A DNA stretch of 64,000 nt from NCBI GenBank assembly GCA_947568835.1, contig OX387603.1, positions 188,501 to 252,500 of the forward strand, in the 5' to 3' direction. The stretch is from Protonemura montana. Its lineage: Eukaryota; Arthropoda; Insecta; Plecoptera; Nemouridae. Below, in pieces: positions 1-12,002 of the stretch. The translations under genes and the position numbers were made by a program. Below the pieces are notes generated by a model. That model was not told the origin of the DNA and did no database searches. It saw only the letters and a list, made by a program, of their open reading frames with translations. The first letter of the stretch is position 1. Every line of letters starts with the position of its first letter.

Positions 1-450
1 TGATGAAGGATGATGGAATCTCAATTCATGGAACGAGAGTTCTCAATTGAAAAAAACCTTTCCAAAAATCGGGTCCAAGTCTTGGCTTTTAGGTGCTATG
101 TTTCCTTACGATGGTAAAAGATACAAGGTCGTGTGTTCAATTGAAATAAGAAATCAAATCTGTTGAAACAGATAGTAAGCCCGGGATGATGCTTAAGGTT
201 TGGCATTACGTGACGAATTGTTGTTTTTTAAAACCAAGCATCGAAACAAACTGAACGTTTGCACTCTCAAAAACAAGTTACTTGGGGAAAAACTTCACGG
301 CAAGAGAGGGAAGTTCTTTATGAAGCAAAAAAACGCTTTTTTATTATTATGAACTCTATAGCCGTCTCAAAATTGATGCAAGTTAAATAATATTTTAACT
401 AAATAAAACGCGTCCAACGTCAAATTGAAGTTACTCGAGTTTGACAGGTT
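1..450. other. Unassigned AT-rich sequence
   Basis: No coding region, RNA gene or mobile element was recognised here. The segment leads into the conserved head module at 451-527. Confidence 0.4.
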
Positions 451-527
451 GTGACGTGATATAGCGTCACTAGAATCAGAGTGACTGTGAGTATTTACAG
501 CCTCGTGGTTCTACTCCTTGAAGATCT
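451..527 (+). repeat. Head module of the dispersed tRNA-like tandem element
   Basis: A 77-bp segment starting with the imperfect palindrome GTGACGtgatatagCGTCAC. Near-identical antisense copies lie at 39214-39290 and 59966-60042, each beside an array of the same 52-bp tRNA-like unit. The recurring order (hairpin head, short spacer, tandem tRNA-like units) suggests one composite dispersed element and not independent arrays. Confidence 0.7.
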
Positions 528-573
528 GTCATTCTCATCAAAAACACTGAAATCATCTCAAAAAGCCAGTGCT

Positions 574-1037
574 CAAGTAGCTCAATTGGTTAGAGCAACA
601 CCCGCGACAGGTGGAGATCGGAGTCCAAGTAGCTCAATTGGTTAGAGCAACACCCGCGACAGGTGGAGATCGGGGTCCAAGTAGCTCAATTGGTTAGAGC
701 AACACCCGCGACAGGTGGAGATCGGGGTCCAAGTAGCTCAATTGGTTAGAGCAACACACGCGACAGGTGGAGATCGGGGTCCAAGTAGCTCAATTGGTTA
801 GAGCAACACCCGCGACAGGTGGAGATCGGGGTCCAAGTAGCTCAATTGGTTAGAGCAACACCCGCGACAGGTGGAGATCGGGGTCCAAGTAGCTCAATTG
901 GTTAGAGCAACACACGCGACAGGTGGAGATCGGGGTCCAAGTAGCTCAATTGGTTAGAGCAACACCCGCGACAGGTGGAGATCGGGGTCCAAGTAGCTCA
1001 ATTGGTTAGAGCAACACCCGCGACAGGTGGAGATCGG
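574..1037 (+). repeat. 52-bp tRNA-like tandem array, 9 copies
   Basis: Nine head-to-tail units of 52 bp. Each holds a D-arm-like A box (TAGCTCAATTGGTTAGAGCA, with a GCTC/GAGC stem and GG in the loop), then a CACC...GGTG stem with a 7-nt loop where an anticodon arm would be, then GGGGTCCAAGT resembling a damaged T arm that runs into the next unit. Acceptor stem halves are missing, so these are not functional tRNA genes. Reverse-strand relatives lie at 26668, 38768 and 58028. This looks like a tRNA body amplified as a minisatellite, or the body of a tRNA-derived SINE. Confidence 0.8.
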
Positions 1038-3824
1038 ATTGACTAAATGATTGTCTAAACTATTAAGGTCTAATCTTCTAAAGAAAGAAACGCAGGTAAC
1101 CAGAAATTAAATAAACTAGGCAACACGCGAGGGTTATAAAACCAATGTTTGTAGCAGGTTTTGCGAAATGAAGAGGAATGACAAAGCATTGAAAGACTCA
1201 CCCAAACAATGAAGCGACGACTCCATCTTGTCTTTCATGGGCGGTCAATGTTCGTCCATGTTGCTGCTCTCGTGTTGAAGGCGTCCCATGTCTGAAAAAC
1301 AGACGCCATTATTAGACAATTAAACACATTCTAACCACGACTCCTCGTTGCCTGCAACAAGTGCAATTGTACGCCATTCGTTCAGCAAAGCTACAACAGC
1401 GTTTTGAAGTTAATTGCAAAAATAATGTCAAAATGAAGTGGATATTGAAATAAACGATAGCAGTAAATCTAATAATGATTGTAATAGCGCCTCTGATATT
1501 GCGTCCCCGTATTTTCTCTGCTGTTATAAATTGAAGCCAAATAGATTATTTATAATTAAAAAGGCTGGGTTAAATGACCTCGGGTAAATTTGAATGCATA
1601 CTAATAACATAAATGTGGCGACCGAGAGTCGAGCTGCGACGGTTGAATTATTTAGTTGAATTGTAAAAAACGTAAAATGTCAACTTACCGAAATAATTTG
1701 AGAGACATTTTGAGCCAACAGCAAGCAAGTTGATCTTCCACAGAGTTGTCTTGGCCAAGAGACGAGAAGACAGCACAACGTTCTCGTCGGAGAGTTCAGA
1801 AGCGAATGCCCGAGCTCCGCTAAAAACAGCCAGTAAACGGTTGGTGCGTGTTGGCGGGAAGTGAACTACCTGCTAATTGAACGACGCCACCTGGCTGCAT
1901 GCAGTGGTACTTAGCCGAACTGCTTGGAAAATATGAAAACATTCAAGAGAAAACATATTCCTCGGCGCAATTTTCCTTGCACTTACGAAACAAATTTATA
2001 AACCGTACAATTTCACAAAATAAATATAGTTTGGTAAATATGTGTGTACCCTAGCTACTTACCCAGTTGCATGCATAGATGGATAGCTCGCTAGGTACAT
2101 AAATGATGGCGTTTTAATAGCAGTGTTTTATGCGGTTGATCTTTATAATTACAAGAGCATAGCGCTAGATTTTATTAGAATCGTAGTGTGCAATGTCATT
2201 GCCAACGGTCTTTAAAATTATTATTTAAGAAAAAAATCTGAAAATTAGGAATTCCTTTTTCTCAAAATACTTTTGGTAGCTCTGAAAAAGGCTCGAAGCC
2301 TAAGATAAGTGAATATTTGTTGAGTTTTCTTGCTCACTTTCCTATTCTAGTGGATTTATTTGATCGTGTAGCATTTTGTTAGTTTGGATAAAACTTTGAT
2401 ATCGACGGCCTACATAATTGGTGGATTTATACATAGACAATAGGTCTAACTAAACGAGGCAGTTATTTTCTATAAATAGCTGAACAACGGTCAATGCGTA
2501 CCTCAACTATTACCTAATCACATACCTGTCCTTTGTGTGGTAAAAATTCGCTGAGAAATATGTGACCCTCTCCGCAGAGAGGTATGCCAATATGTCAAAA
2601 GTGATTGAAAACGGTCAAAGTTATTTAAAGCTTAATTCGTGATTAGATCGTGAATCAGCAGTGTACAGGATTTTAGCTCGTCGAAAGCTAAAACCAAGAA
2701 AGCCAAACAAAATGTGAAAACTGTGTAATTTCATGTAACAATGGTTGTTGGTATGTAAGTACATCGGTAAGTGGCCTGTCTTTTCCGCGACATTCACTTG
2801 GAAATCGACACCCCAAATAGAGATTGTGAAAATTGATTGGAAACAACTGGAAATGGTTTTGAAATGAACATTATTTGTAAGCTTTATCCAACGTGACGTT
2901 CATACGGCGGTTTGTTGGAGTTACAAAAGAGAGTTTTTGCTCAAACTATCTGTCGAGAAAACATTTAGAAACATTCAAACGAGATCACACAAATAAATAA
3001 CAGTAAAATCGTACTTACAATAATTTAAATGAGAAGGCACATAATTAGTTTCAGACCAATCTTTCACACCTTGTCCTGGCCGTATCAATGCAGTTCGAAT
3101 TCTAGTTCTGAATTATAATTTCTGTTGTTACGGTTACGTAAACCTTCTCACTAAGTATTCATTGATAACTTGTAAAATTATTTAAGTGAATAAACAACCG
3201 AAGTCTGATAAATAAATGTGAAATCATTTTCGTTTGCAATAGGTCGATGACATTTCCTCTACAAACGTAGAGGTTAATATTTCAAAACAGCTGTTCTGGC
3301 GCAAGGAACGGTAGAATCGTAGAATCAAACGGGCAATGACAACGCCGTGTCGTAACGCAATTCTGTGTGCTTGTATGTAGTGTGGGTTGCATACATACAG
3401 GCGACAGCAGTGGATAACCCAAGAAATCGTATTGGTGTTGGGTTTAGACGCCGTTTAACCACTTCAGAAAATCCGGCCCACATTTTCCTTTTGCCTTGAG
3501 GTACCTCTGTATGTTCTGATCATTTTACAAAGATTTTTGAGTTGGGCCGGGATTTCGTTTGGTAGTTACAGCCGGTTTAGTAACTCAAGGTAACAAGAAA
3601 TTGTGTCTTTGTTGGGTGTTGGATGATTTAAAACCCATTTTGAAAATTTGGGCACAAAATTTGCGTCTACCTCAAGGGACCTCATTATGTTTTTATAATT
3701 TTACAAGATTTTGAGTTTCACACGATTTTATTCTGGTAGATGCAGTCGATTTGCCGTTTCATGTTCAACTGATTATAGAAATCTCGATGCCTCCAGGCTA
3801 CATCGAGATTTCTTTTGTCCAGGG
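1038..3824. other. Long AT-rich stretch without recognised genes
   Basis: About 2.8 kb of AT-rich, stop-dense sequence on both strands. No conserved domain, tRNA or repeat structure was recognised. Small exons of an unknown gene could be present but cannot be supported by reading alone. Confidence 0.4.
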
Positions 3825-4190
3825 CTGGGCCAAAAATTAAGACCATCACGGATCGAAAGCCCATCACTTACTCTATCATCTGTGAAAATTTCAAGGGAGT
3901 ACCCCCCCTTCATTTTCTCGCAAATAATTGAAAAGCAAATTTTGGTCAAAGTTAGCCTATTTTTTCCTAGGCTGGGCCAAAAATTAAGACCATCACAGAT
4001 CGAAAGCCCATCACTTACTCTATCATCTGTGAAAATTTCAAGGGAGAACCCCCCCTTCATTTTCTCGCAAATAATTGAAAAGCAAATTTTGGTCAAAGTT
4101 AGCCTATTTTTTCCTAGGCTGGGCTTAAAATTTAGACCATCACGGATCAAAAGCCCATCACGTGTTCTATTTACTGTGAAAAATTCAATG
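3825..4190 (+). repeat. Roughly 147-bp tandem repeat, about 2.5 copies
   Basis: Unit starts recur at about 3825, 3973 and 4119 with the shared phrase CTGGGCCAAAAATTAAGACC; the third unit is more diverged and truncated. The near-identical units keep reading frames open on both strands (about 3711-4220 plus and 3773-4210 minus), but neither translation resembles a known protein. These frames are treated as a by-product of repetition. Confidence 0.75.
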
Positions 4191-5250
4191 ATGTTACTAT
4201 TTGCTTTCATGCGTTATTAAGGGTGGAATATTTATGTGCTGTTCCTTTTGTACACACTTTTTTTACTGCGGTTTGTTCACATAGTCTGCTAAGCAATTCC
4301 GAGCAATTCCGAGCTTTTAAAGGCGAAGGCTGAGGCTAACTTCCCACGAACAGCAACGGGGTATAGACTTTGGTATGAATCATGGACGGCAGGTAAAGAC
4401 GACCGGCGTTGTCACAAAGCATGGGGACCGTTACAATATTGTACCTGAGCTATTGATGAACATTAAATATTATTATACTGATACGTACTTACTTAATTAT
4501 TATTTAGTTACTATATAATTGTTCTGAGTTTTAAATTAATAAATAAATAAGATACGAACATTTATAACGTATCCCCCCCTTCGTCTACTCATCTGAATTC
4601 AACCACGTGCGCCAGACGCATGGCTGGCCCCAGTAATAAAATACTTTGCCCATTGCAAGCATTTGATATTGAAATAAGATCTCACAGCATATTATAACGT
4701 ATCCAACAGGCCAAGACTCATTGAAATCAAACAACCCCAGCTCTTACACCCTTCCTAGGTACACACGGTAATTATTTCAGCAGCAAAATAACTGACCTCT
4801 ACACTGTTTGACCGCACGGCTACAATGCGTCACAGCCACGCGTGTCGTTGGCTCGCAAATTTCGAAGATAAATTCAAATATTACCGGACTGTACACAAGG
4901 ATGGCAGCACATTGGTTCTAACAGCTGTAGATCCGTTTGTTTTGAACCTAGCTTAACCTATATGAAACAATGTGTATTAAGATTAGCTTGTCAATAAACA
5001 TTTAAACATGTAAATATATCAAATTCTTACAAAAAATGAATAAATGCTGAAGGCTGAAGGCTGAACTGATGCTCGAATATCAACTTGTAAATATTTGGCT
5101 TCAAATTAGTGAGTTAAAGACATAAATCTGCACGTTCAGTGATTTGCTGCCAATTTCTTTCTTTCCAACGCTGATTGGAAACTACACTAAATCCTCTTTC
5201 CATGAGCCATGAAGAAAGAAATTATTTAAAATGCTTTATGATGGTTTTAA
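4191..5250. other. Unassigned AT-rich sequence
   Basis: No coding or RNA gene was recognised. A short A/T-rich (AATA)n stretch near 4540 may be a decayed LINE tail. Confidence 0.35.
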
Positions 5251-5755
5251 GACTCATGTCTACTTGATTTATCCTTAGCACAAGTTTTTAGAAAAACTAT
5301 TTCAACTGGGTTTTGAATGCTAAGTAAAGGGCTACTAAATTTCCCGACGTTTTGTAACACATACATACTAGTTACTTCTTCAGAGGTTTGAGCAGTTTTG
5401 AGAGGTTTGAACTAAACGTAATGAATAAGGAAATTATGATTGTATCACATAACGTTAGGACAACCTCGAAAAATTGGCGTTTTTTCCATACACATAATTA
5501 GTTAGTTAAAAAATGCCAATGTGTTCGAGTTCTTATTTCAGAAAATACATAATACATTAGTTTTTAAGTTATTGACCCTGATTATTTTGTTTAGATGCAT
5601 TTAGGAAGCTTGAACTAAGTAATTATTATAATTTTATGTGGTTCTTTTGTTATCGGAAAATTGTCAGGACTGCTCAAACCTCTGAAGAAGTAACTAGTAT
5701 ATGTTCCCTTTACTTAGCATTCAAAACCCAGTTCAAATAGTTTTTCTAAAAATTT
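5251..5755. mobile_element. Penelope-like element, internally deleted remnant with inverted ends
   Basis: The left part (5251-5400) matches the left end of the larger element at 9203. The right part (about 5636-5755) is the inverted counterpart and matches the right end near 10650-10790. The coding region is gone, leaving two inverted terminal repeats around a short centre. The hammerhead-like core on the minus strand of the left end is damaged (AAAA where GAAA is expected after stem II). The right end lacks the second half of that core because of a small deletion near 5706. Confidence 0.6.
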
Positions 5756-6321
5756 AAAATACTTCTTTGCATAATGCAGGAGTAACAACAGAAACGAAAA
5801 GAGGAAAATAAAATGTCCGGGGAAGGAGTCCATGGGGAAAAAGTGAAGCTACTGCAACCAAATTGATAGAGTTTAAAAATGTAAGGTTCTAATCATTCTT
5901 TGTTCTAGTCAAACTTTATAAGCTGTGTAACCATCATAGACTAGTTTCACCAAGCTTGAAACCATTTAAATCAAGTCTGATTATTTTGCAGATAAATGTG
6001 ACAATTATAACTGCTACCCTATAAACATTTGTATACTTTGAAAATGTGTACTAACTTCTTACAAGTTACAATACTTCTTAACTATTGTAAAAAAATAGTA
6101 AGAATTAACGTGAAATATGAAAGCAGACAATTTCCAAGCGAGAGCGCCTTGCAGCAAAGCCCCACGGTATTAAATTAAAATTCTGTCTTTCATGCATATG
6201 GTACTTACTATGTTTACTCCAGGATGTGTGATCCTGATTGCCTGGATGTCGACCGTAGGACCTCCATGAAGTCAAGGATTGTTTGGTTTCAGAAGAAGAG
6301 GCTAAGGTGACTTGTCTTCTT

Positions 6322-6394
6322 CCCTGAATAGCTCACTTGTTAGAGCACCAGATCGGCAATCGGAAGGTCCTGGGTTCATATCCTGGTTCGATCA
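6322..6394 (+). repeat. tRNA-like sequence, SINE head or tRNA pseudogene
   Basis: It has an A-box-like D arm (TAGCTCACTTGTTAGAGCA, 6329-6347) and a B-box-like T arm (GGTTCATATCC, 6373-6383) at tRNA-like spacing of about 25 nt. The anticodon region does not fold into a convincing 5-bp stem with a U33 loop, and no acceptor stem closes the structure. A tRNA-derived SINE promoter or a decayed tRNA fits better than a working tRNA gene. Confidence 0.5.
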
Positions 6395-6739
6395 CACTTC
6401 TCCCAGCCTTTGCTCTCTAAATATTGAGTGAAGCGATTGTATAACAACCAGAGTGAGATGTCAGCAAAATGCATGCTTCTATTTCTTATTGCCCAGACGG
6501 GGGAAATTATTTTAAAAAATACTGAAAAACTTGGATTACATGAGAAGAGTTTCAAGAACATTATCATCTTGGTCAATCAATATGCTTACTCAACATTAGT
6601 TAGATCACATTTTGAGTTCAGGGCAACCATTGAGATGAGTAATTTGTTGCAAAAGAGAAACACAGTTGTGAAAATATTAGAAGCAGTAACATTAAATAAC
6701 GCTCAAGATTTAATCAGCAACGAGGGTTAAAAGACAGGC

Positions 6740-7700
6740 TAGAAACACTATACCAAAAGTCGGCTAGGAAGGTAATGGCAATTAGTATGAAAGAAGCCAC
6801 AGCCCTACTGAATGGATGTCTGAATTAGGATGGGAAACAATATAAATAAGAAGGGCTGATGCTCAACTTGCGTACAAAATCATTAATGAAGAAGAAGCGT
6901 GGAATGAATTGAGATCCCAGATTAATAAATCTGCATTCACAGAGAGCAACAAGAATGAATGTTAGGTACATTCACAAAGAAATGAACAAAGTACAATTTC
7001 TAGGTCTTAGATTAGACAATCAATTGAACTGGGAAAGCCACATCAAGCACGTGCGCCTGAAAGTGGCTTCAGGATGCTACCTACCTTTTAAAAAAGATTT
7101 TGGACATTTGCAGCGCTGATGCAGCTAAACTAGCATATTATGGACACATTCATTCTAGAATTAGCTATGGAATTATCATGTGGGGCAACTCAGTTCATGC
7201 ACCCAGACTATTTGCTATGCAGAAAAAAGCTCTCTGCATTTTAGGTGGAGCAAGCTATGACCCCTGTGCGGATTTTTATTACAAAGACTCTTGTAAATAA
7301 CTTTTTAGAAATCTACGAATCAAGACATTGCCCTGCATTTACATTTACTTGACAATATTATTTGTAGTGGATAACAACTTTCTGGTAATAGAGAATTGTG
7401 ATGTACATAAGCATTTTACAAGAGGAACTAACAACATTTATGTATCGAAAGATAGATTAAAAATGACAGACAACTGCCCAATTTATGCAGTCTCATTATT
7501 ATATAACTAACTGCCAGTGGAGATAAAAAACTAAAAGGATACAAATTTAATGATAGTCTAAAACTGCATCTGCTGACCAAATGCTACTACAAAGTGAAAC
7601 AATTCCTATGTGTTTTAGATAATAACTAGCACCATAATAACTGTCAAACCAATATCATGTACTGTGATCAATTGAGGCTGAATAAATATATTATTATTAT
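6740..7700 (+). mobile_element. Non-LTR retrotransposon 3' remnants (Jockey/CR1-type)
   Basis: Broken frames encode the C-terminal part of a non-LTR reverse transcriptase ORF2. Near 6985-7040 is the FLGLRLDNQLNWESHI block, and at 7100-7300 a frame contains AYYGHIHSRISYGIIMWGNS followed by QKKALCILGGASYDPC. These are the conserved post-palm motifs of Jockey/CR1-like elements. Downstream, about 7320-7640, is the usual 'TLPCIYIY ... HKHFTRG ... LLYNLPVEIK' series, interrupted by stops. The segment ends in an (ATT)n tail near 7690. The part at 6740-6940 resembles the C-terminus of a second LINE, so two truncated elements may be nested. Confidence 0.65.
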
Positions 7701-8055
7701 TATTATATAAAAGGTTAAGACAGTGACATAGAGATATTATTTTCCAGGCAGTTGCATTACTGACTAAAACCAATCTGTATTAGTTTTTAAACACAAAATG
7801 TAATTAAAAATGATGCCAAGATATTGAAAGATATATTTAATACATGTAGGCCAAGCACACACAAATAATATCTGAAATAGAGAATAAAATAGTTCTAGAA
7901 ATAAATGTTCTAGCTTTCAATGTTCACTTTCAACATTTAATACAGGGATCAAGCTGTGTGATTTACTGCCAACAAAGATTGAACATTGTTACAGAGCAAT
8001 AGAATTTAAGATCAATTGTCAAGAGTGACTGATCAAAATGTGTAATCAGTATTTT

Positions 8056-8930
8056 CTATTTAACAGGTAAAGACTGTTTAGCTAAATAAAACTGATTATA
8101 ATTTATAGTCTGTGTAATAGTTGGAGAATTGCATTGTTTGCTTTCTGGTTTGCTTGCTTTCATAATGATTTGATAGCAGCTTATGAAGCAAAGGTGACCA
8201 AGAACAGGCACGACACTGAATACCTCGATAGACTGAGTCAAGTATTGCAACTTGCTATCCGTGGTCGCGATGAGACCAAAGATTCATGCAATCAATATTT
8301 TGGGGCCTGGTCAACTAATACTGCAGCCATGAATTACAAGAGTACCTTGAATCTACTTGAATATTGAAATGTGCATTGAAAGCCAAACAAAATGAGTTAC
8401 TGGATTGCATGCTTCAAGTTCTAAAAGATATCATGTAACAGGCAAGATTTAAGGAGCTTCATTCCTACCACGATGTTACCAACCTGTGCCAAGTGGATTA
8501 CATTTTCCATCATCATTTTGATGATATCAGTTTTTCAAACATCACTTTCCAAGTGGATATAAACTACAACTCCAGCTAATGTTTAAAGTGCAGGTAATAC
8601 TCGGGGCTGGTAAAGATATGTTTGTGGTAACAATGATGCTCTGTTTAGCACATCAAAGTCAGGTGGTACAAGGTGTTCCATCTCTACAATGCTGGTGACA
8701 TTATTAACCAGACTAGAGACAGAGTAGAAAATGTTGGATCGTGCCTCCTCGTAGCTGTCTATGATATGTATCTTCCAGCCCATGTTGTTGTGTGTGAAGC
8801 TGTTGTAGTAGACAAGGTCTGGTCACGATGAGTTGGGAGTTCCCTCCAACAAAGCTCCGAGGCCTGCAATGCAAATAGAACACAGTTGTCATTTTAGTTG
8901 CAACACTTAATATGAACAATAAAGGTCCTA
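8056..8930. other. Unassigned coding-like segments on both strands
   Basis: A plus-strand frame at 8134-8367 (77 aa) and a minus-strand frame at 8583-8783 have non-repetitive, protein-like composition. The minus frame could be read back to a splice-acceptor-like TTGCATTGCAG near 8861, but one in-frame TGA interrupts it. I do not recognise either product. They may be exons of a decayed gene or of an unclassified mobile element; no function is proposed. Confidence 0.25.
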
Positions 8931-8983
8931 CTTAAGCTGGAATTGTATTCTTCAACGCTCTACCAACTTGGCTTTAAGAAATT

Positions 8984-9075
8984 TCTTGTATTGTATTGTA
9001 TTGTATTTATTATCCCGTTGACTAGTACATTGTACATGGTATGGGTATCGTCAATGATTATGATTATGATTAGAT
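8984..9075 (-). mobile_element. LINE 3' tail with (ATACA)n repeat
   Basis: Read on the minus strand, this ends in GTCAACGGGATAATAAATACA followed by a short (ATACA)n tract. This is a common 3' end layout of insect non-LTR elements, and the same tail type ends the larger LINE at 10800-10842. It marks a strongly 5'-truncated insertion. Confidence 0.45.
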
Positions 9076-9202
9076 GACAGTTTTAAAAGTAGTTTGTTTG
9101 TGCTTTAGATTGACAGTTACTGCTTTTATCCAGTGAAAGAAATGTTAACTGTCTGACCAATGTTGTTATACTGATAAAGAGGATGTATATATGATAGTTT
9201 TT

Positions 9203-10790
9203 AGACTCATGTCTACTTGATTTATCCTTAGCACAAGTTTTTAGAAAAACTATTTGAACTGGGTTTTGAATGCTAAGTAAAGGGCTACTAAATTTCCCGA
9301 CGTTTCGTAACATCTACTAGTTAGATTGTAGCATAGCAGCATTGTAGCATCTACCAGCATAGACTTAGATTGTAGATTACATTTTCTGATTCGATGTAGG
9401 GATTTAGACGTGATACCGTCGTGGATTAAAATCAAGCATCACTTGAGGGATAAAAACACCGAGTTAATTTTTGATAGGGCCAGTAAAGCGTTGTTACGGA
9501 AAACCATTCAAGACACAAGAAAGAAAATTTGGGTTTGTAACGAACAAATTTATTTCTGCAGATCGAAGGTATGTGATTTTATTTCCTTGGATTTATGGGA
9601 TAGATTTGATTATATCGTTTCCAATCACAACTGTTGGCTTCACCAAATGACTAGTGAGAAACTTAGTAGAAAGCTAAATAACTTCTGCAGGAAACAACAA
9701 AGAAATTGGAGTTCAAGAGGGACATTCATAAAACCTAAGACAGTTTACAATTTATCTAATACCTGTGTGTCAGAGGCTGGTAATAGAGTTTTAGAAAAGT
9801 GATTCAATTTTGCAATAGCTTCAAAAAGTATTCCAGTAGAAACAATAATAGCAGGGGCAGAAGATGCAGTTAAAAGGTTACCTTTCAAATTAGCAGATGT
9901 TATAAGACAGGATGTAGCATACATTTGAAGGAAGGGAAAAACAGAAGAGTTTAAACAAAACACAAAACCAGAAGAGACAGAAGCTTTGAGGGAATTGAAG
10001 AAAAATAAGAAGGTAGTAATTTTGAAAGCAGACAAAGGGAATTCAACAGTTATTATGAATACAGAAGATTACAAGAGGCAAATGGATGAAGTTATACCAT
10101 CAGAGGATTACGTAAAACTGAATAAAGACCCCACAACAAAATTTGAGAAGAGATAAACAGAATACTTAGAGAAAGCGCCAGTAGAAGAAAAGTTAATAAG
10201 AGAATTAGTTCCAAAAGAATCAATCATTCCAAAAGGTTATGGGTTACCAAAAATTCACAAAATAGATTGGGAAAAGCAGAGGATAGTTGAGAAGAGATGC
10301 AAGTGCCAATGCAACTTGTAACCAGTGTGATAGGTGCACCAGCACATGAAATAGCTAGAACCATAGGAAAAGTCCAGTAATGAACCAGTAATGAAGGCTA
10401 AATTATTTGTAAAGAATTCTCAAGACTTTTTATCAAAGGTAAAACAGGTGCATTTGGAAGAAGGAGACATGCTGGTTAGTTTAGATGTTTTTGGACTATT
10501 TAGTAACATTCCATTTAACAAAACAATAGGAATTTTGAAGACAAATAATAGAAAGTTTAGGCTACCAATAACGTTGATCAATTTGATAGAAGAATGTTTA
10601 AAGTGCAATTATTTCTTATGGGACGGTCATATGGACTTGGGAATTGTTATGATTTTATGTGGTTCTTTTGTTATCGGAAAATTGTCAGGACTGCTCAAAC
10701 CTCTGAAGAAGTAACTAGTATATGTTACGAAACGTCGGGAAATTTAGTAGCCCTTTACTTAGCATTCAAAACCCAGTTCAAATAGTTTTT
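9203..10790 (+). mobile_element. Penelope-like retroelement, degenerate, with inverted terminal repeats
   Basis: Plus-strand frames with scattered stops (at about 9800, 9926 and 10154) encode pieces of a Penelope-type reverse transcriptase. They include a block with KKVVILKADKGNSTVIM near 10010-10060, YGLPKIHK near 10239-10262, and NSQDFLSKVKQVHLEEGDML then LVSLDVFGLFSNIP at about 10410-10520, the family's version of the LVSFDVxSLFTNIP palm region. The end includes CLKCNYFLWDG, just before the catalytic area, which is lost. The termini at 9203-9320 and about 10650-10790 are inverted relative to each other, as reported for Penelope-like pLTRs. The endonuclease domain is absent. Confidence 0.75.
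10703..10740 (+). ncRNA. Hammerhead-ribozyme-like core in Penelope-like terminal repeat
   Basis: The conserved order CTGAAGA (10703-10709), a 5-bp stem GTAAC/GTTAC (10711-10715 with 10724-10728) closed by an 8-nt loop, then GAAA (10729-10732) and CGTCGGG matches the catalytic core CUGANGA - stem II - GAAA. Penelope-like retroelements are known to carry hammerhead motifs in their terminal repeats, which supports the reading. The cleavage-site strand and stems I/III were not resolved by eye, so activity is inference. Related copies at about 5360-5395, 5690 and 9300 are damaged. Confidence 0.5.
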
Positions 10791-11190
10791 CTAACAAGGA
10801 TGTATTGTATTGTATTGTATTGTATTGTATTGTATTGTATTTTTGTCCCTGACAAGTATAGTGAACCAGTGTGAGCAAAGTCAGGTCAGCTATAATATAG
10901 GCAAATAATATTGATAGGGGTAAAGTATAATAGTAAAAACAATAATAACAATTAGTTTTGTTCCAAGAGATGAACATATTTACAGATGACAGTTTTGCAA
11001 ATTGTTAGAAAGGTTTTAATTTTCATCAAGGGAGTAGAAGTGGTTGTTGAGAAGGAAGATATGCAGTTTAAAGTCAAAGCAGCTGAAGGTTGGGGAGTCT
11101 TTGACGAGGGCAGGAAGGTGTTTGTAGATGTTGATACAAAGGTATCGGGGGTTGTGTTTGAAAAGTGTGGTTTTATGGGGGAGGGCTCGG

Positions 11191-12002
11191 ATTTCCTGAC
11201 TTCTACTCGTTGTGTGGGAGTGAACGGAGGAGTCAGGTGGGAATAGGTCAGGGTGGGATCTGACTAGGGTGCTTGCAATTTAAACGAGGGTGCAGGTGAG
11301 GGTAAGGATTTCCTGACTTCTACTCGTTGCGTGAGAGTGAACGGAGGAGTCAGGTGGGAATAGGTCATGGTGGGATCTGACTAGGGTGCTTGCAATTTAA
11401 ACGAGGGTGCAGGTGAGGGTAAGGATTTCCTGACTTCTACTCGTTGCGTGGGAGTGAACGAGTCAGGTGGGAATAGGTCAGGGTGGGATCTGACTAGGGT
11501 GCTTGCAATTTGAACGAGGGTGCAGGTGAGGGCTTGGATTTCCTGACTTCTACTCGTTGCGTGAGAGTGAACGGAGGAGTCAGGTGGGAATAGGTCAGGG
11601 TGGGATCTGACTAGGGTGCTTGCAATTTAAACGAGGGTGCAGGTGAGGGTAAGGATTTCCTGACTTCTACTCGTTGTGTGAGAGTGAACGGAGGAGTCAG
11701 GTGGGAATAGGTCATGGTGGGATCTGACTAGGGTGCTTGCAATTTGAACGAGGGTGCAGGTGAGGGCTTGGATTTCCTGACTTCTACTCGTTGCGTGGGA
11801 GTGAACGAGTCAGGTGGGAATAGGTCATGGTGGGATCTGACTAGGGTGCTTGCAATTTGAACGAGGGTGCAGGTGAGGGTAAGGATTTCCTGACTTCTAC
11901 TCGTTGCGTGAGAGTGAACGGAGGAGTCAGGTGGGAATAGGTCAGGGTGGGATCTGACTAGGGTGCTTGCAATTTGAACGAGGGTGCAGGTGAGGGTAAG
12001 GA
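11191..12002 (-). repeat. 117-bp tandem array made of LINE ORF2 C-terminal codons, about 7 units
   Basis: Starts of the phrase ATTTCCTGACTTCTACTCGT recur at 11191, 11308, 11425, 11538, 11655, 11772 and 11885, spaced 117 bp with two 113-bp variants. On the minus strand one unit reads roughly ILTLTCTLVQ...HPDLFPPDSSVHSHAT, the conserved C-terminal block of Jockey/CR1-like ORF2. As 117 bp equals 39 codons, most expansions keep the frame. Some units carry a TAA in place of CAA (CGTTTAAAT versus CGTTCAAAT). Confidence 0.85.

Noticed and set aside
574..1037. Cluster of functional tRNA genes
   Set aside because: Units are 52 bp, lack acceptor-stem halves and a complete T arm, and are fused head to tail.
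3711..4220. A 169-codon plus-strand gene and a 145-codon minus-strand gene
   Set aside because: Both frames span the same 147-bp direct repeat, overlap on opposite strands and show no domain.
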